The translations under genes and the position numbers were made by a program. From Taenia hydatigena (taxonomy: Eukaryota > Platyhelminthes > Cestoda > Cyclophyllidea > Taeniidae): 64,000 bases of DNA. Shown here one piece after another: positions 36,422 through 49,077 of this stretch. The DNA lies in NCBI GenBank assembly GCA_036345935.2, contig JADWOT020001200.1:1-64000 (forward strand). The letters are read 5' to 3'. The stretch's first letter is position 1, and every line of letters starts with the position of its first letter. The notes beneath the pieces are model-generated. The model was given only the letters and a program-made list of their open reading frames with translations, was not told where the DNA came from and ran no database searches.

Positions 36422-37539
36422 TTAAATACAACAACTTTTAACATGTTTAACATCATCTAACTCGGTCGCCGAGACAATGACTGCTGAGTTGGTGGCATCG
36501 GTGTGATTAACGTCTGCTTCATGGTTGAGCAGGCATTACACCAACTTGCATGACCCCATGGTGCAGTCAGATGGAGTACAGTGCTTAAATCTTCAATAAG
36601 ATCTGCTTTCTTAGACTCACGCTCTAAGAGCAGTTCCACCGTCTCTAAGTTGCCCTGCAAAGCGAATTAAAGTTGTGAGAAATAATGGATTTAAAGGAAA
36701 GAGAAAGAACCGATGTTGGAATGTAAAGCATATAAATTCAGCAACCTCGATGGGTAGGTGAAGGTCAATTAATTTTTTGCATGCAGCAAAATCGTCTTAC
36801 CAATTTACATGCAAGCATCGGAGCGGATTCTTTGCATTCGCTTAGCTGAGAAGTTAGTGTGGCTCCTCTGTCGAGCAGGTAACGAACAATCCCAGTATGA
36901 CTTGACAGGGCGGTAAACATCAGCTGAGTGCGTTTTCTTCCGTTTACTACTTCTACGGGCGTGTTGTTGTTCAAAAGAAGCATCACACAATGCCAATCTT
37001 CTCCAGCAGATGCATAATGAAGCGGAGTGTTGCCCTCCCTATCGGTTTTGTTAACTGATGCTTTGTGTTCCAAAGGAGCACGCTTCGCTTCACGGCACCC
37101 ATTTTGGCAGCTACCATGAGTGGCATATTTCCTTCATTTATTTCAAACACGTTTGGGCTGGCCTGAAAAATACCGGTGGCCGTATAAGGACTGTGGCACT
37201 GTTGAGACGGTATTTTACACCCAAGAGCATTTAAGGAAAGGGGAGCAGAAGTCATGAGCTTTTAGCTCATCTTTCAAAGAATTGTCATCGCATATGCAAA
37301 ATTATCGCTACCAAAACATGAAATCTAGGGGAGTCGAAATTGGAATTATAGCTCTCTGGGCTACTATTTGTTTTAGTAGGCAAGCCGTTGAATCGAAATG
37401 AATAAATTATGCAGCATACACCTAATTGAAGCAGTCGGCGAATAGCATCCTCATCGCTGTCGTAAGCGGTCCTTAACAACGCTATCCCTTCTAACTCCAC
37501 ATGATTTGCAGGTGCTCTACTTGCCTTTTCATGAGTTTT
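36422..37539 (-). CDS. Ankyrin-repeat protein, three exons, two apparent 1-bp deletions
   Basis: The minus strand encodes about seven ankyrin repeats, helical modules for protein binding. The exons are 37539-37420 (phase 0, GTATGC donor), 37162-36801 (GTAAGA donor) and 36654-36422 (TAA). Clear repeat motifs include LLRTAYDSDEDAIRRLLQLG joining ASPN, MPLMVAAKMGAVK, EGNTPLHYA, GIVRYLLDRGA, PMLACKLGNLETVELLLE and VLHLTAPWGHA. Exon 2 loses frame in SVLL-EHKASVN at a run of three T (plus 37072-37074), and exon 3 loses frame in CNA-LLNHEADVN at a CC (plus 36532-36533). Restoring one base at each makes both exons exact multiples of three with phase 0 borders, and each repeat then has the canonical length. 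So this is a recent pseudogene or a real gene with read errors. Upstream exons are not certain. A TRPA-type channel or a scaffold protein is possible. Confidence 0.85.
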
Positions 37540-40500
37540 CTGAAAAAATAATGCACACAGGTTTTGCTGCTGCATGCAAAACAAGCACGAAAACTGGTGC
37601 ATATTAGCTTTTGCATCGTAGCACTAGGGCGTACAGCAGGTGTGCATGGAGTGACTTCAGCCGCCTTTTAGCTTGAGTACGTTACAAATCACAACATTAC
37701 TTCCCCACCTAATGTTCTTCTCTCTGGTCTTCGGAATTTACAGGCCAATTGAGTAGTACATTTAGTATGCCTTCCATGACCAGTATCACTGACCATTGCC
37801 ATGCTTAGAACAGGTGATCAGTTCAAGTGAGCCGCAAAATGCACAGCATCTTGCTACTAGTGCTTTAGAACACATAACAAGAATGAAGTTGTGCCTTTGG
37901 CAATGTAACAAAAGTGTATTTAAGTCATTCTGGTGATTTTTTCTGCAGAACCAGGGCAGAGAACTGCAACACCCATATTCATTTATGAAAGTTTACCGAT
38001 ATAAAAGCCATTCGGATCGCAATGTTGATCAAAAATCAATTTATAAGTGTGTTGTGCCAAATTGCGTGCCCACTTTTGTTTATATATTCAACAAATTTTC
38101 TGATTTGCCTGGATATAGTTTGATATCCATAAAAGTGCAGGTCTAAAGGGCTCACATGTTTGGAGTTTCTTCCCCTTTGTATTTGCTTTAGTCTTGAAAC
38201 ATGATGTGCAGGTTGGTAGGCAGACGACATTTATAAAAAAACCGGCCGCTCCCTGGGCTGAGTGATGGTCCCTATTCCTCTGTGATGCATTATAACCACG
38301 CAAGAAGTAATTACTCTCCTAAAATAACAGCTGTGCTGTGATGAAGAGAATGCTGGGCATAGATGGCTGAGCATCTAAAAGTATAGCATGATGACATGTG
38401 GTCAAAAAATCGGAAATTTAACGTTAGAGGGTAAACGACTTCTTACTTGCGTAGATGAGGATAGTACCAGGAACTTTAGGTAACGAAAACCCCATTTATG
38501 TAAAATCATGATTCTGAGTCAAGTCGACAGCGAACTGTGGCTCTTGCTGCCATGATATATCGTAAGAGATGTATGGCGGAATCCAAATAAAAGGAGGATT
38601 TGGACAAATGCGTTGAGCTACATTATCAGAAACATAGCTCTCGGGCTTGTAAAAGTCGTCTGGTACAGCGATTGGACCTCCAAAAGAGGCCACAGCAGGG
38701 CACCGTTTCGGGATTGATGGTGGCACATGGCTGTTGGGTGGAAGCACCACTACAACCTACAATAGCGAATTGGCATGTTGGAATTGCTCAGTAAGTTTTA
38801 AATACATTTGTCCTCTCGTACGCTACTGTGGAATTTGCTGAGAGCCTAATGCTTGTTATACAGCTCTGCTCAATGTATAGAAAATTTATGTGTTTGCTTC
38901 AGGTTGATTTGTTTGTGCATAAAATCATGTAAGGCTTACTTCAGATTATTTATCACTCGATCACGAATTTATTTGTAAACGCATGCATAATTAAGTATTG
39001 GGAGTATTAAATAGTTTTTCAACTTATGATGACGATGCTACAAACATATGCTCAACACTGTCCTTAGTACTCTGGTAGCAGCGGTCACTTTTGTCTTACA
39101 GCACTTTGATGCCGCGGCGTGGTAGGAGTTGCTTAGAAATGCAAGAATAAATCACAGCAGCCTGCCTTTATTTTCGGCCAAAGCGTAAGTTAGACCACTG
39201 CCACCACGGAGCCGTATTAAGTAGGCTAGTAGCACCGCATCACCTATTTTGCATCAGCTTTGGCTGCAGTTTTAGTTCACATCAAGTGAACTACATACCC
39301 TCATTGGTGCTACAAATAGATTATTTGTTTACCCCTTTTTCCTGTATTCAAATGTACAGATACAACTATTGTGAAATCTGTGGTAACACCAGCAGGTTCT
39401 ATTCATGGCGCTGCACAGTTTCGCACAAGTCATTGAGTATCAATTATTTCACTTTACAACATTCGAATAAATCTATCTTAACAGCTTCGGTCAACTTCTG
39501 TTCAGCATGTGGATTCACTCCAGAGGTATAGTTCCTCTCTCTTCTTCCCATATGCAGCATGTCCTCACCATGATGTGTGCTAAAATTGAAGATAAGCAAT
39601 TTTGCCAGTAAAGTCCATTTCTATGCCTGAGTAAGTGAGTTGCCTCAGCGAATGGCATCTTCATGTTCAATTATAGGGGAGCGAGGTTAACAAGGTCAGC
39701 TCCCACTGTTATTGCTCAGAGGCAGTAAGGTGACAACGCTAGTTAAAGGAAACTAGTAAAGCAGATTTAAATCCAGCAGCCTAATGAATGCATCCGAGTT
39801 ATGGCAATAAAATTGTTGATTGGCTTGAAAATTAATTTGCGACACAAGACCAGCAGTCAAGTAATAATCCATTCTACCAGAAACCCAATCTTGAATTTTC
39901 TCTCTGAGAGTTTGTTTACGCAGGGAATTTCGCCTAGTGAATTGCGAATTTATGAGAACTTACTTCATCGCGTGTACAGTCAAACAGCGACCGATGAACA
40001 CCTTTCTGCTTGCTAAGACCAATCTAAAAATCAAAAGACAAGGAGACTTCCTAGTTTATCAGGCATTGATAAACACTGCTGCCATAGGCGTTTTTAAAGA
40101 ATCTTGATTACAAAGGGATTCGACACCATTTAACTTTAGCCGAAGCAAAGATATTAAATAAAGACCAACTGGCTAAATGGTAAAAAATCAGTCCTTTTTA
40201 GAATCCAGTCTTCTAAATCCTCTGATACTAGGATCAGTGAAGCAGCTGCTATAAAACAACGACAATCGAGAGCCGTCATTTAGGTAGCTAGTGAAATTTG
40301 GAAACGATAAACTCAAAAAACGCAACCATGGCAAAACAATGCAAAAATGGAAATAGGGAGTTTCAAGTCAAACATCAAACCACATAAAGGCAATGAAGCT
40401 AATGTTTCCACGCAGCCTGACTAAATTATGCACCGAAGGAATTATGTGCAATTTAAATGCAATCTAAAGGCCATCGCAGCAATTCTTAAAGGCTGTAAAT

Positions 40501-40580
40501 TAAAGTCGTGCAGAACTGCGCGTTTTTAAATGTTAAAACTACTACTCTTTAAGTGATAAGAAGAAGCAACTATCTTTCAC
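37540..40580. other. Probable intron/intergenic DNA upstream of ankyrin exons
   Basis: No firm gene is visible. A minus-strand proline-rich frame of about 85 codons at 38496-38750 follows a TATTGTAG acceptor (SHVPPSIPKRCPAVASFGG). The plus strand of the same DNA is also open to a GTAAGT donor at 38792, so strand is undecided. A plus-strand exon-like piece at 39360-39525 has two CxxC pairs (YCEICGN and FCSACGF), but a second frame is also open there. Confidence 0.35.
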
Positions 40581-40769
40581 CTGGCCTCTAGGTTTTACAA
40601 ATATCTCAGAGACCACCACGACAGTGGCTGTATCACTGTAGAGCAGCAAACGGTTAGAGCTCCAGTGCGTACCATCTTCACTGTCGTGCGATGTAATCGG
40701 ACTTCTGGCTGAGGACTGATCCAGAAGGTCTACCCGCTTATTAATCACATTCGCTTCATCCTCCGTCAC
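40581..40769 (-). CDS. Candidate acidic exon, divergent from zinc-finger gene
   Basis: The minus-strand frame ends at a GTGAAA donor in phase 0. Its peptide, TEDEANVINKRVDLLDQ then SSARSPITSHDSEDG and TATVVVVSEIFVKPRGQ, is acidic and Ser-rich with a short hydrophobic strand. The frame has no ATG; it begins at a GTG and stays open only to a TGA near 40792, so an acceptor or a start in another exon is required. Its upstream end is less than 30 nt from the ATG of the plus-strand zinc-finger gene at 40796. Phase 0 would permit splicing to the ankyrin exon at 37539, but this is speculative. Confidence 0.3.
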
Positions 40770-40795
40770 AGATTCTCGTACAACCCACCCTTCTC

Positions 40796-41786
40796 ATGAC
40801 CAAAATGAATATCTGCTTCTGTGGACTGTGCCTAGTGCGATTCAGAAGCTTTATCTTATTATTGGCACACTTGGACCATGCGCACCACTGTAGGAACATT
40901 ATGCTTTTGAATTTAACCCATCTATGCAACAACACCTTATATGCCTTGTACATGAACGCATACATGATCAAAAACAGGTATTTATGGAGAATTATGTGCA
41001 TTAATACATAGGGGCGTGGAGTTAGGTCGAGAGTTTATTTGTACAGGGTGGAATAATGCCTGTAATGATGCAAAAGATGAAGACCTGTGTAAAAGGCGGT
41101 TAAATTAGGTGAATCGATGCAAAAGTTCAAAACCTCATTTCAAATGTTTCATATATTTCAGTAAGGTTGATTTTCAATTGTCCAAATTGCACAAGGCATT
41201 ATGAATCCCTCGGAATGCTCCTACGTCATCAGAGAGGTGAGAAAACTTACAAATTCATTATCATCTTTTCATTTAGTCAGCATGCATGTTAAAATTAATA
41301 CCAGTGCATTCTTTTGAACCTCAAAATTAGCTTGGCAACACAATGTGTGCTACTGTTGTCGCACTCACTTCGAAGACTTTGATTTGCTCATCCGCCATTC
41401 CATTGATTCGCATATTTGTAAGTTAGAGTCTATTGACCTTCAATTGAATTAAGTGTGCTCAGCTCCTCGGCTATAGCACTAGCATTTCATGCTAACTCCT
41501 CCCAAAGTTGTTTTGCTGTGCCACACTGCAGTCATTCGGATGGAGAATTCAGAAGCACGCCTTCACTGCACAGAATGCTACGCAGAATTTATGACGCTTG
41601 AGGCTTTGGGCGAACACATGCGTTCACATCATTTCTGTAGGTATTGCTTTATTTATCAGGCCTAGTTTGCGATAATTGTATACTGAAACGCCTTGACCTC
41701 TTCTACTTTGCAGGTGTTTGGCTCGCAATGCTTGCTTAGAACGCAAGTTGATGCTATTATATTACCAAATTTGTGAGTTCTCGTGA
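40796..41786 (+). CDS. Small C2H2 zinc-finger protein, gene 1 (four fingers)
   Basis: Five exons encode a protein of about 145 residues that is almost entirely zinc fingers, so probably a nucleic-acid-binding or small nuclear protein. Exon 1 (40796-40889) gives an ATG and CGLCLVRFRSFILLLAH, finger 1 in perfect C-x2-C-x3-F-x5-L-x2-H-x4-H spacing. Exon 2 (41162-41236) gives CPNCTRHYESLGMLLRH; its last histidine comes from exon 3. Exon 3 (41331-41417) gives CYCCRTHFEDFDLLIRH. Exon 4 (41532-41640) gives CTECYAEFMTLEALGEH. Exon 5 starts at 41714 and reads CLARNACLERK to a TGA at 41784. All introns are GT-AG, and exons 1-3 end in phase 1. The exon 4 donor could instead be GTAGGT at 41637, giving a short last exon and 128 residues. 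A second ATG lies at 40805. Linkers do not match the classical TGEKP. Confidence 0.85.
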
Positions 41787-42132
41787 GTCTTTCGCTTATG
41801 TTTTTACATGGAACTGGTGGCTTAGTAAGCAAGAACAATCACTGATAAAGGTTAGTAGTATGCTGCAAAATTCACCTGTGCAACGCCATTTAGGCGTTGC
41901 CTGGCTGATAATTTTGGGCAAACAATTCATCACGCAGCGTTATATCTCATTGGTATCTTAGGCAGGAATAGACAGAGACACGGTGGTATCATGTGACCAA
42001 TAGTAGAGCGTAATTATAGATGTACTGCACACCTAAATGCGAACATGACAATATGCACACTCCTTTTTCTGTTTCAGTGCGATCCAGGAAGCTGCCTTAG
42101 TACACAGCTGTGAGCTTTGCTAGCAGACTTAC

Positions 42133-42583
42133 GCTCAAAAAAGGGGGAGAACCTCAACTTTACTGCTATCACTTTGTTCTGGTTGGTGCTATACGTGGAA
42201 TGGACTTTCGATAAAATGTTATAAGACCGAGGTAAAGATACCAAAACATGTAGTGCTGAGAATAAGGAATAAAGAAGAGTATGCAAAAAACGATATGCTT
42301 TTTGGGACAAGGATAGTATGCTAAAGATCTTGTTGTCAGAGGCTAAACTGAGCTTCCCATTGCCAAACGCACAAGATAACTCTTAGATTTCCACTTGAAC
42401 ACCGCATGTTTGCTCGCGGAATTTTGTGACGAAAATTAAAGCAGTTTTTTTAAATGCCCGCATTGGGACTGTATCTAACAATCACTATGCAAGCAAAGGC
42501 TGGGCACTGCATCATCTGCGTGCAATTTATGCATGTTCCGATCTCTAAGGTACTTATCGCACCATTCCGCTGTGACAATTGCT
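42133..42583 (-). CDS. Candidate two-exon fragment, unknown gene
   Basis: Exon 1 begins at 42583 after an outstanding pyrimidine tract (TTCCTTTTCTTCCTCATTCAG). It reads AIVTAEWCDKYLRDRNMHKL and HADDAVPSLCLH, ending at a GTGATT donor at about 42486 in phase 1. Exon 2 begins at 42255 after CTTATTCTCAG, enters in phase 1, reads LHVLVSLPRSYNILSKVHS and NKVIAVKLRFSPFFE, and ends in phase 1 at a GTAAGT donor after 42133. Splice quality and matching phase support the pair; the first donor is weak. No domain is recognised. It lies just downstream of zinc-finger gene 1, on the opposite strand. Confidence 0.35.
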
Positions 42584-44950
42584 CTGAATGAGGAAGAAAA
42601 GGAAGACAAATTGAAGGGGTAATAGTAAGGCAGACATACTAGACGTGGTTGCTGCTTTTGAGAAAAGTAGAGGCAGAAAGAAATGTCTTTGTCACAATTT
42701 TTTAATATATAGCGGCGAGAGTGCCAATGCATCCATGAATAAGAAAAGGTCATCTTGGCTTTGCTGTGATGAAATTGGCCTCAGAAAACAAAAGGGTGCT
42801 CATCCAGCACTGCTCCATTGTACACGCGGCGAAGTGGGTTCTCATAAATGCGTGCTTTACTAAGCGAATTCCTTGACCAGAATTAACTCACTGAGTGGGA
42901 TTCGAAATGGAGTTTCCTGTGTAAAGGATGATAACTCGACTTCTAGTCTTGATTCACAGAGTAACTTGCAAGCTAGTCGACTATGTTAGCGCCGTATTTT
43001 TGATGCATTTTTAGGCTTATAAATATAAATTCACCTTGTTGGCCTCTTTTAACTAACCCTGCTACTTTCCTAGCTCTGATTTGACTTTATTCACTGCGCT
43101 TTCATTAACCAGATATGAAGAGACCACTCGCTGAGGCTACTCCTTTTCCCAACTCTAACCAAGAAATCCACTGGCAGGACTGCTTATCGTCAATTTTGAC
43201 ACGAAGCCTGTTAAAGGAGTAATACACATGGGGAAAAGAGAAAAAGATGTGTCTCGGGAATGAATGCGTATGCTGAATGGAAGTTAAATGCGGCTTTTAG
43301 ATTGACTTTCTTCCAGGTTTTTATGCAAAATGATTAATATTGACGCGCTGATTTGCTCATAACTGTGAAACACCATGAGAAGTTTATAAATGCGTTACCA
43401 CTGGTTTCACGCAATTTGCATAAGTAATTGTGAGTAGAGTGAGAGAATGTGGCTCTTCAAAAATATGCAAATGCAACAGCAAAGAAACGGGTAAAAAGAA
43501 ATGAATAATTCTTGTCGATACCTATTGGGTGATGTGAATTGTGCATCAGCCACTTAAGTTGGGGTCATTTTATTCTTTCTTGAGTAGTGGCGTGGAAATC
43601 CTTCATTCGCTGCGCCAATGAAAGGCTTGTAGTACTCTTGATGTAATCTAAGACAGCTACAGGTCAAACCGCTGGATTACTATCGCCAGACTAATGTTCA
43701 ATTGGTGATGTGGCACTGTTGGCTCATTTGATATTGCTTCAAAGGGTCTATGTCCTGCTTTACCATTTGGAGGTGCAAACAAGAGAAGGAGAATAAGTGA
43801 CTTGAGACCATCATTAAACCAGTTGAGCAGCATGATTTCTATTTCTAATGTGCAAGATTGTGATCTCTATCCTCTGGCCCATCAATGAGTCGCACCCCTC
43901 TCAACTTTGAAGGCAAATGGCTTTTGATGTTACGGGCCTTAAACACTTTAAACGCTACAGTTTTACTTCCAAAAGGAGGTGATAGGTATGAAACCACATC
44001 TCGGTTAGCACCCTGTCTTTGTTAGACATGGCAGCTTTTAACGTATGACAGCCGATGACACGAAACGTAGACCTCGCACTTCTGCTAATCGCAGACGGAG
44101 CTAAAGGGCTTTCTCGCACATCCACTAAAGAAAAGGCATTCTAAGGACAAGGTAAAGCCCTTATGTACGTTTAACTAAGCTAGAAATGCGAATGGTGAAA
44201 GCAATGCCATCTACTCTTTTGGTGTTACTTCATTTCCGAGTGCTCCATCATCCTAGCCACTTTAACACGCAAGCCTCTTACGTCTGCAGCCAGGTTAGTC
44301 ACTACATTTCAAATCTCGTGCCACTCTAGGGGTAAATTCTGCCCCTCTGCATTTGGGGTGTTTTGCACAGGAAGACTTGCGACACCATAATATAACGATA
44401 CGAAAAGGTCAGTATTTAGTAGGGACTAGAGAAAAAGCAGTTAAAACGCACTTTGAAATCCGGGTTGATTTTAAATAGGACTAATTCTTCCACAATTCTA
44501 ATTCTTCTGCTTCTTGTACCTTGATCGCGATGTCTGATTTTCTTCAACCGAATTACCCAACTCTCTCTTCATGTCCACTCTCACCCTAATTTTAAAAACC
44601 TGAAACGACCCCTTGTCTATTCTTGCTGTTTTGGCCCCGTTTTCCTCCGCTCTGCTTTTTATCTTTTATGCACCCTGCGATTTCTGCACAATTTTAATAT
44701 ATCTTTATTGTTTTATCCACTTTTCTTACTCTATCTTAACCTCATTCACAACCTGACTTGTGCATTATGCTATTCTATCTTGCAATCTTACTTCGTCCCA
44801 CTCGACTTTTGGACCAGTTATTTTTTACCACCACCCAAGGCTACTCGATTCCCGACTCTTCAAAGTTTAAAACCCTCAGTGAATATGATGAAAAGGACAC
44901 ATTTTGCACTTCAGTGCAAATTTTATTGCATAAAATGGATACTACTTAAA
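42584..44950. other. Gene-poor stretch
   Basis: I see no supported gene. The region ends where the second copy of the 3.7-kb repeat begins. Long pyrimidine-rich plus-strand stretches near 44500-44830 explain the hydrophobic frames there. Confidence 0.4.
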
Positions 44951-47900
44951 TTTATTCCATCTGTTGCATGCAGAAGAATGCAGCACTGCTACGGACTGTC
45001 AAACACTGCAATCACCCAATCAGGTTTCAAGGTTTAGCCGCCCCTTTTGGTAGAAATGTTACTTGTTTGGCTTCACAGAAATTTAAAATCAAGGTATTTT
45101 ATTCACTACATACTAGTTTGTGCGACTCAATTAAACTAATTCGTTATTGTCACATGTTTGCAGGTGTAATCAATCTAGTTATTTGAATCGGGCTGCGAAA
45201 GGAGCCATTTGCAAAAGTTTATTGAAAACCAATGCTGACCGATTAGATGTGTTTTTAAAAAAATGCTTTAAGCAAGTCAGTTCACAGAAAATTTTTCGTG
45301 TATTTTCTGAAAACCTTACTCACTTGTACCGTAATTTTAAGCGCAGGCAATAAAAACAGGCGCTTTATTGGAATTCTATGGCATTTTCAATATATCATCA
45401 CCCAAAATTGCACACTTTCCCGACAACGTTAATAGACTTATTAACGAGCATGCTTTTACTGCGAATGCTGATTTCAATGCTTGCCATATCCATCAAGTGG
45501 TCGAGATTGGGGTGAATTCAATATAATGCCCGGGATCTTACGACTGTAATATCTACGATGGCTAAATAAATGGCAGGTCATCGAAAACCATTGCAATCAC
45601 TGAAGTGCATAGCTGCCCATTAAAACTGCGCTCAAATTTTATTTATTTAATCGTTATGTAGTGTTAAACCATTCGTGCTCCTTAAAAGGGGTTTTGTGCG
45701 TCTCGAGCCTTATTATGAGTCAAGTGCCTTTAATGCTCTATAATTCAACGCTCGTAAGTGCTGAGCCGAGATTAGGACCATCCAGTACGATTTCTTGTCA
45801 GCTGCGTGCAAAATCATTTGAGAAGGCTAAAATTATAACAACGTTATAATAATTCCTGTACGCAAACTAGCCACCGGGAAATATCAGTCAACATCTCAAT
45901 GTCAATCATATACAAGTTACGTACATTAAAAAGAGTTCAAATACCCCTTATAGGGCACCTGACAGTCTCCAAACATAGCTCTGAATAGAATAGTTATTTT
46001 AATTTAAAATGCATTATTGTTTCCAGTAGATGGCAACCGGCTGGATTGATTCCCTTAAAAGCGTTTCAAATAACATCTTTGGTCTGGCTTAACCGAGAAG
46101 CATCATAATATTCAATCAACTTACCTAAACACAATGTTTCTTGGTTAAAGTCTGGAGCAGTATTAAGTTTTGCGGCTGCCAAATTTAATAATGGGGCGGA
46201 CAATCAAATTTTCGTATAATGTGGTCGTGACCACGCATGCTGTAGTGAATATTTCGAGTAATGGACAACCAAGTGCATAGCATTTTAAGGAAAGCAACAA
46301 AACATGCATGTAAAGTGATGCTAAATTACGATTGAATAAATAAAAGGCTTCTTATGCCTTTACAAGAAAGGAAACCAGGGTAACGCAGACAAAAGGATAG
46401 ATTGGAGGTGATTATAGCTCTTCTGTCTCTTCTTCTAGAAAGAGACGGTTATTTGCGAAAGTATTTTCAGGAAAGAGTTCTTCATTTATAAGAAAAATCA
46501 AATGGTTTAGAATTCATTCACGCATGATCTAGGCGTCATAGACGTCTTGGAGATAAGGTGATGCATGTCTCAGAACTGGGGCAGACTGCGAGTATACCAC
46601 CCAATAATGACCGTCAGCGTCGGTGAGAGAACAATCAATCTAACGATGGCATTTTGTTGAGGCGAAACGGCACTACTGGTTTAGTGGACTTGATAATGTT
46701 TTCACTAATTCGACATTGCAGTCTTCACACCACCGCAACTAGTCACTTGCAGCAGCGCATACGTGGCTTAAACGCTTTTTCTGTCGGGAATTTTTGCAGG
46801 GAGGAATCGACATTGACGTCTACCAGATTTGCCGTTGCCACCTCCATCGCTAACATGGGGCGCCCATTGCCCTCTTGAACTTACTCTCTACAGCGACCAA
46901 AAGCCGTACCTTCCTTAGCTTCCATCTCTTCCTCCGTATCCAACTTTTCCTCTGACACTGTCGTTTCTTATTCTGCATAACCGTATCCACAGGTGAAACT
47001 GCCTCCGAGACACGTTTATGCGGGTTCAGAGCAAATGATGACCTTAGTTCACGTGCATTTGCCTAGAGTTTAGAGTTCAACATGCCCTGTTAAATTTTGC
47101 CCACCCGCTGTGTTTGGCAAGTTGTTTGCTCGCATGCATCACTGACTAAGCTTTTGAGTGCATAAACAGCTATTTCGCCTCATTCCTACATAGTGGACGA
47201 AGTAACCAACTCCTTTACGTTCTGTCAAGCAAATTAGGTGGCTGGATTTTCGCCTATTTGCATATCTATCTGTTTGGCTGTTTGGCCGGGGCGAAAGCAG
47301 GTTGGCAGATTAATTGCTTACTCGCATTCCTTTGACGTGCTTTTGACTGTGTGAATGACCAGCTACCCGGCAGCTTTGATCAGTTTTTTTTACGCATGGC
47401 TAAATAATTTGATAACTATCTTGATGTACCTACACACTTACAGTGTTTCATGTTACAATGGGCAAATTGCGCATTCGCCACATCCACAATGTCAGATTTT
47501 AGGGCTGGGATAGCTACGCGTAATTACAGAAGGACGTAAGCAGCTGAACACAACATAGATATGCCTTGACAGTTTCATCTTTCCTTACAAAAATAAACTT
47601 CCTATGCTTCGACCGCACCTATATTGTCCGATGTGAGACCGCAACAGCCCTCTTTCCCTAAAGACAGAAAAAATGCTGTCCTAATAAAAATATTCCACTC
47701 TTGATCAGAATTACAGATAGGAGAGCAGTTGTATATTTGTGCTAACACAAATTTCTTTGCCAGAATGGGTCCCTTAAACATCGGGAACGCCGAAATCGCA
47801 AGGTTTGAAAATATAGGTACCGCAAGCAGTTACAGAAGTACAGTGTTCCAAACTTTTTTCTTATCAGTTTTGGATTAAAAACAGGAAAAAACAGTGCTAC

Positions 47901-48645
47901 TTTATGTCCTTGATTAAGGAATCCATATAACGATTCATGCGTCTGATTTTCAATTTGGATGAATGCTGGACATAGGTGAATTAGATTGTATGAGAGTGCA
48001 TATTTCTGCATCACCAATCCTCTGTGCCAACGTGGGCACCATTATCATTCGGTTAATGCGAGAACAATCGCAAGCAATTACTGAACGGAACAGATTGCTG
48101 TGTTTAAATTCTGATCAACTCTAGATCTAAATGGGTGGAATGCAACGCAGCCCTACATAATTGCATTGTTTAAGCTTTCTTTGCTTAACTTGGCCGGGTT
48201 CGAAGTTTTACCATCGCTGGCAAAGAATAAATATACAGCTGAGTACAGATTTGAAAAAAGCAAATAAAAACCAAGATACTAGGGCGGGGCTATATCCTTG
48301 TGCAATCTTAGTCTTGTATCAAAATGACACGTTATATTTTGGTCCTTCCTTTCAAAATGGATATGCACGATGCAGACAGGGGGGTAAGCTAACATTTGAG
48401 TAATTAACCAACCAATTAGTTCTTGATTAAAGCGAAAGTATGACACAGTTTAGTATTCAAGCTTGTCTTGTTCGTCATTGTTTTAATGGAGACCTGCTTT
48501 TCTGGCACCGCAATAAGCCAACAGCCTGGTTCTTACTAGGTTCTTTTTCAGATCAAGACGGAAATGCAGAGAGTGCAGAACACTAAGGTTAATTTGCTAC
48601 TGGTACAAGTGGATGGCTTTAAACATGCATTAATCTAAACCAACC
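44951..48645 (+). repeat. 3.7-kb dispersed repeat, copy 2
   Basis: This is the same-orientation partner of 7260-11025, about 37.7 kb away. Its left edge begins with TTTATTCCAT. Within the first 410 nt, the frame ending at 45353 reads NADRLDVFLKKCFKQ, continuing to LTHLYRNFKRRQ, with AATAAA at 45349. The equivalent place in copy 1 reads NADRLAKIYETSFKQ, then a stop, then AATAAA at 7649. The rest shows no conserved frame. Its right flank is unrelated to that of copy 1, which places the duplication boundary near 48645. Confidence 0.9.
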
Positions 48646-49077
48646 ATCAAATTCAAATAGCATCCAGCTCTTTTTTTGGGTAGTGAAACGGGACGAGCAT
48701 CTTTTGTAATTGGATATTTTGTCTTCTCGCCTCAAAAGCTTAGGGCTGTAATCTTTTATCTGTTGGATAAGCTAAATCGACAAATGCGCCAAATGTGGTT
48801 TACGGATGTGACTATTATAGTCATTTGTGTAAAGCGAATCTCACTGTGCCCTAACAATGAAAATCTTGAGAGGAAGGGTAGAATCGAATCGTCCAGTGAA
48901 CAGCTGTTGTTCATTAGTGCGTGAGAGCGATACTAAGAAGCCATTAATTGCAAATACTATTGCCTGAGTTGTATGCAAAATGGTGGCAATGGTGGGATTT
49001 TGATTTGGAAGCGTTTATTAAATGGCGCATGCTCAGCAACTTTAACTCCAGTCAAACGAGGCACATTCCTGTGGGAT

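Noticed and set aside
38496..38794. Proline-rich minus frame against a plus frame with a GTAAGT donor
   Set aside because: Both strands are open over the same DNA and neither has a domain, so no gene is called.
44708..45037. 109-residue plus-strand frame near the start of repeat copy 2
   Set aside because: It crosses the repeat boundary and its hydrophobic start comes from pyrimidine-rich DNA. There are no splice borders or domain.
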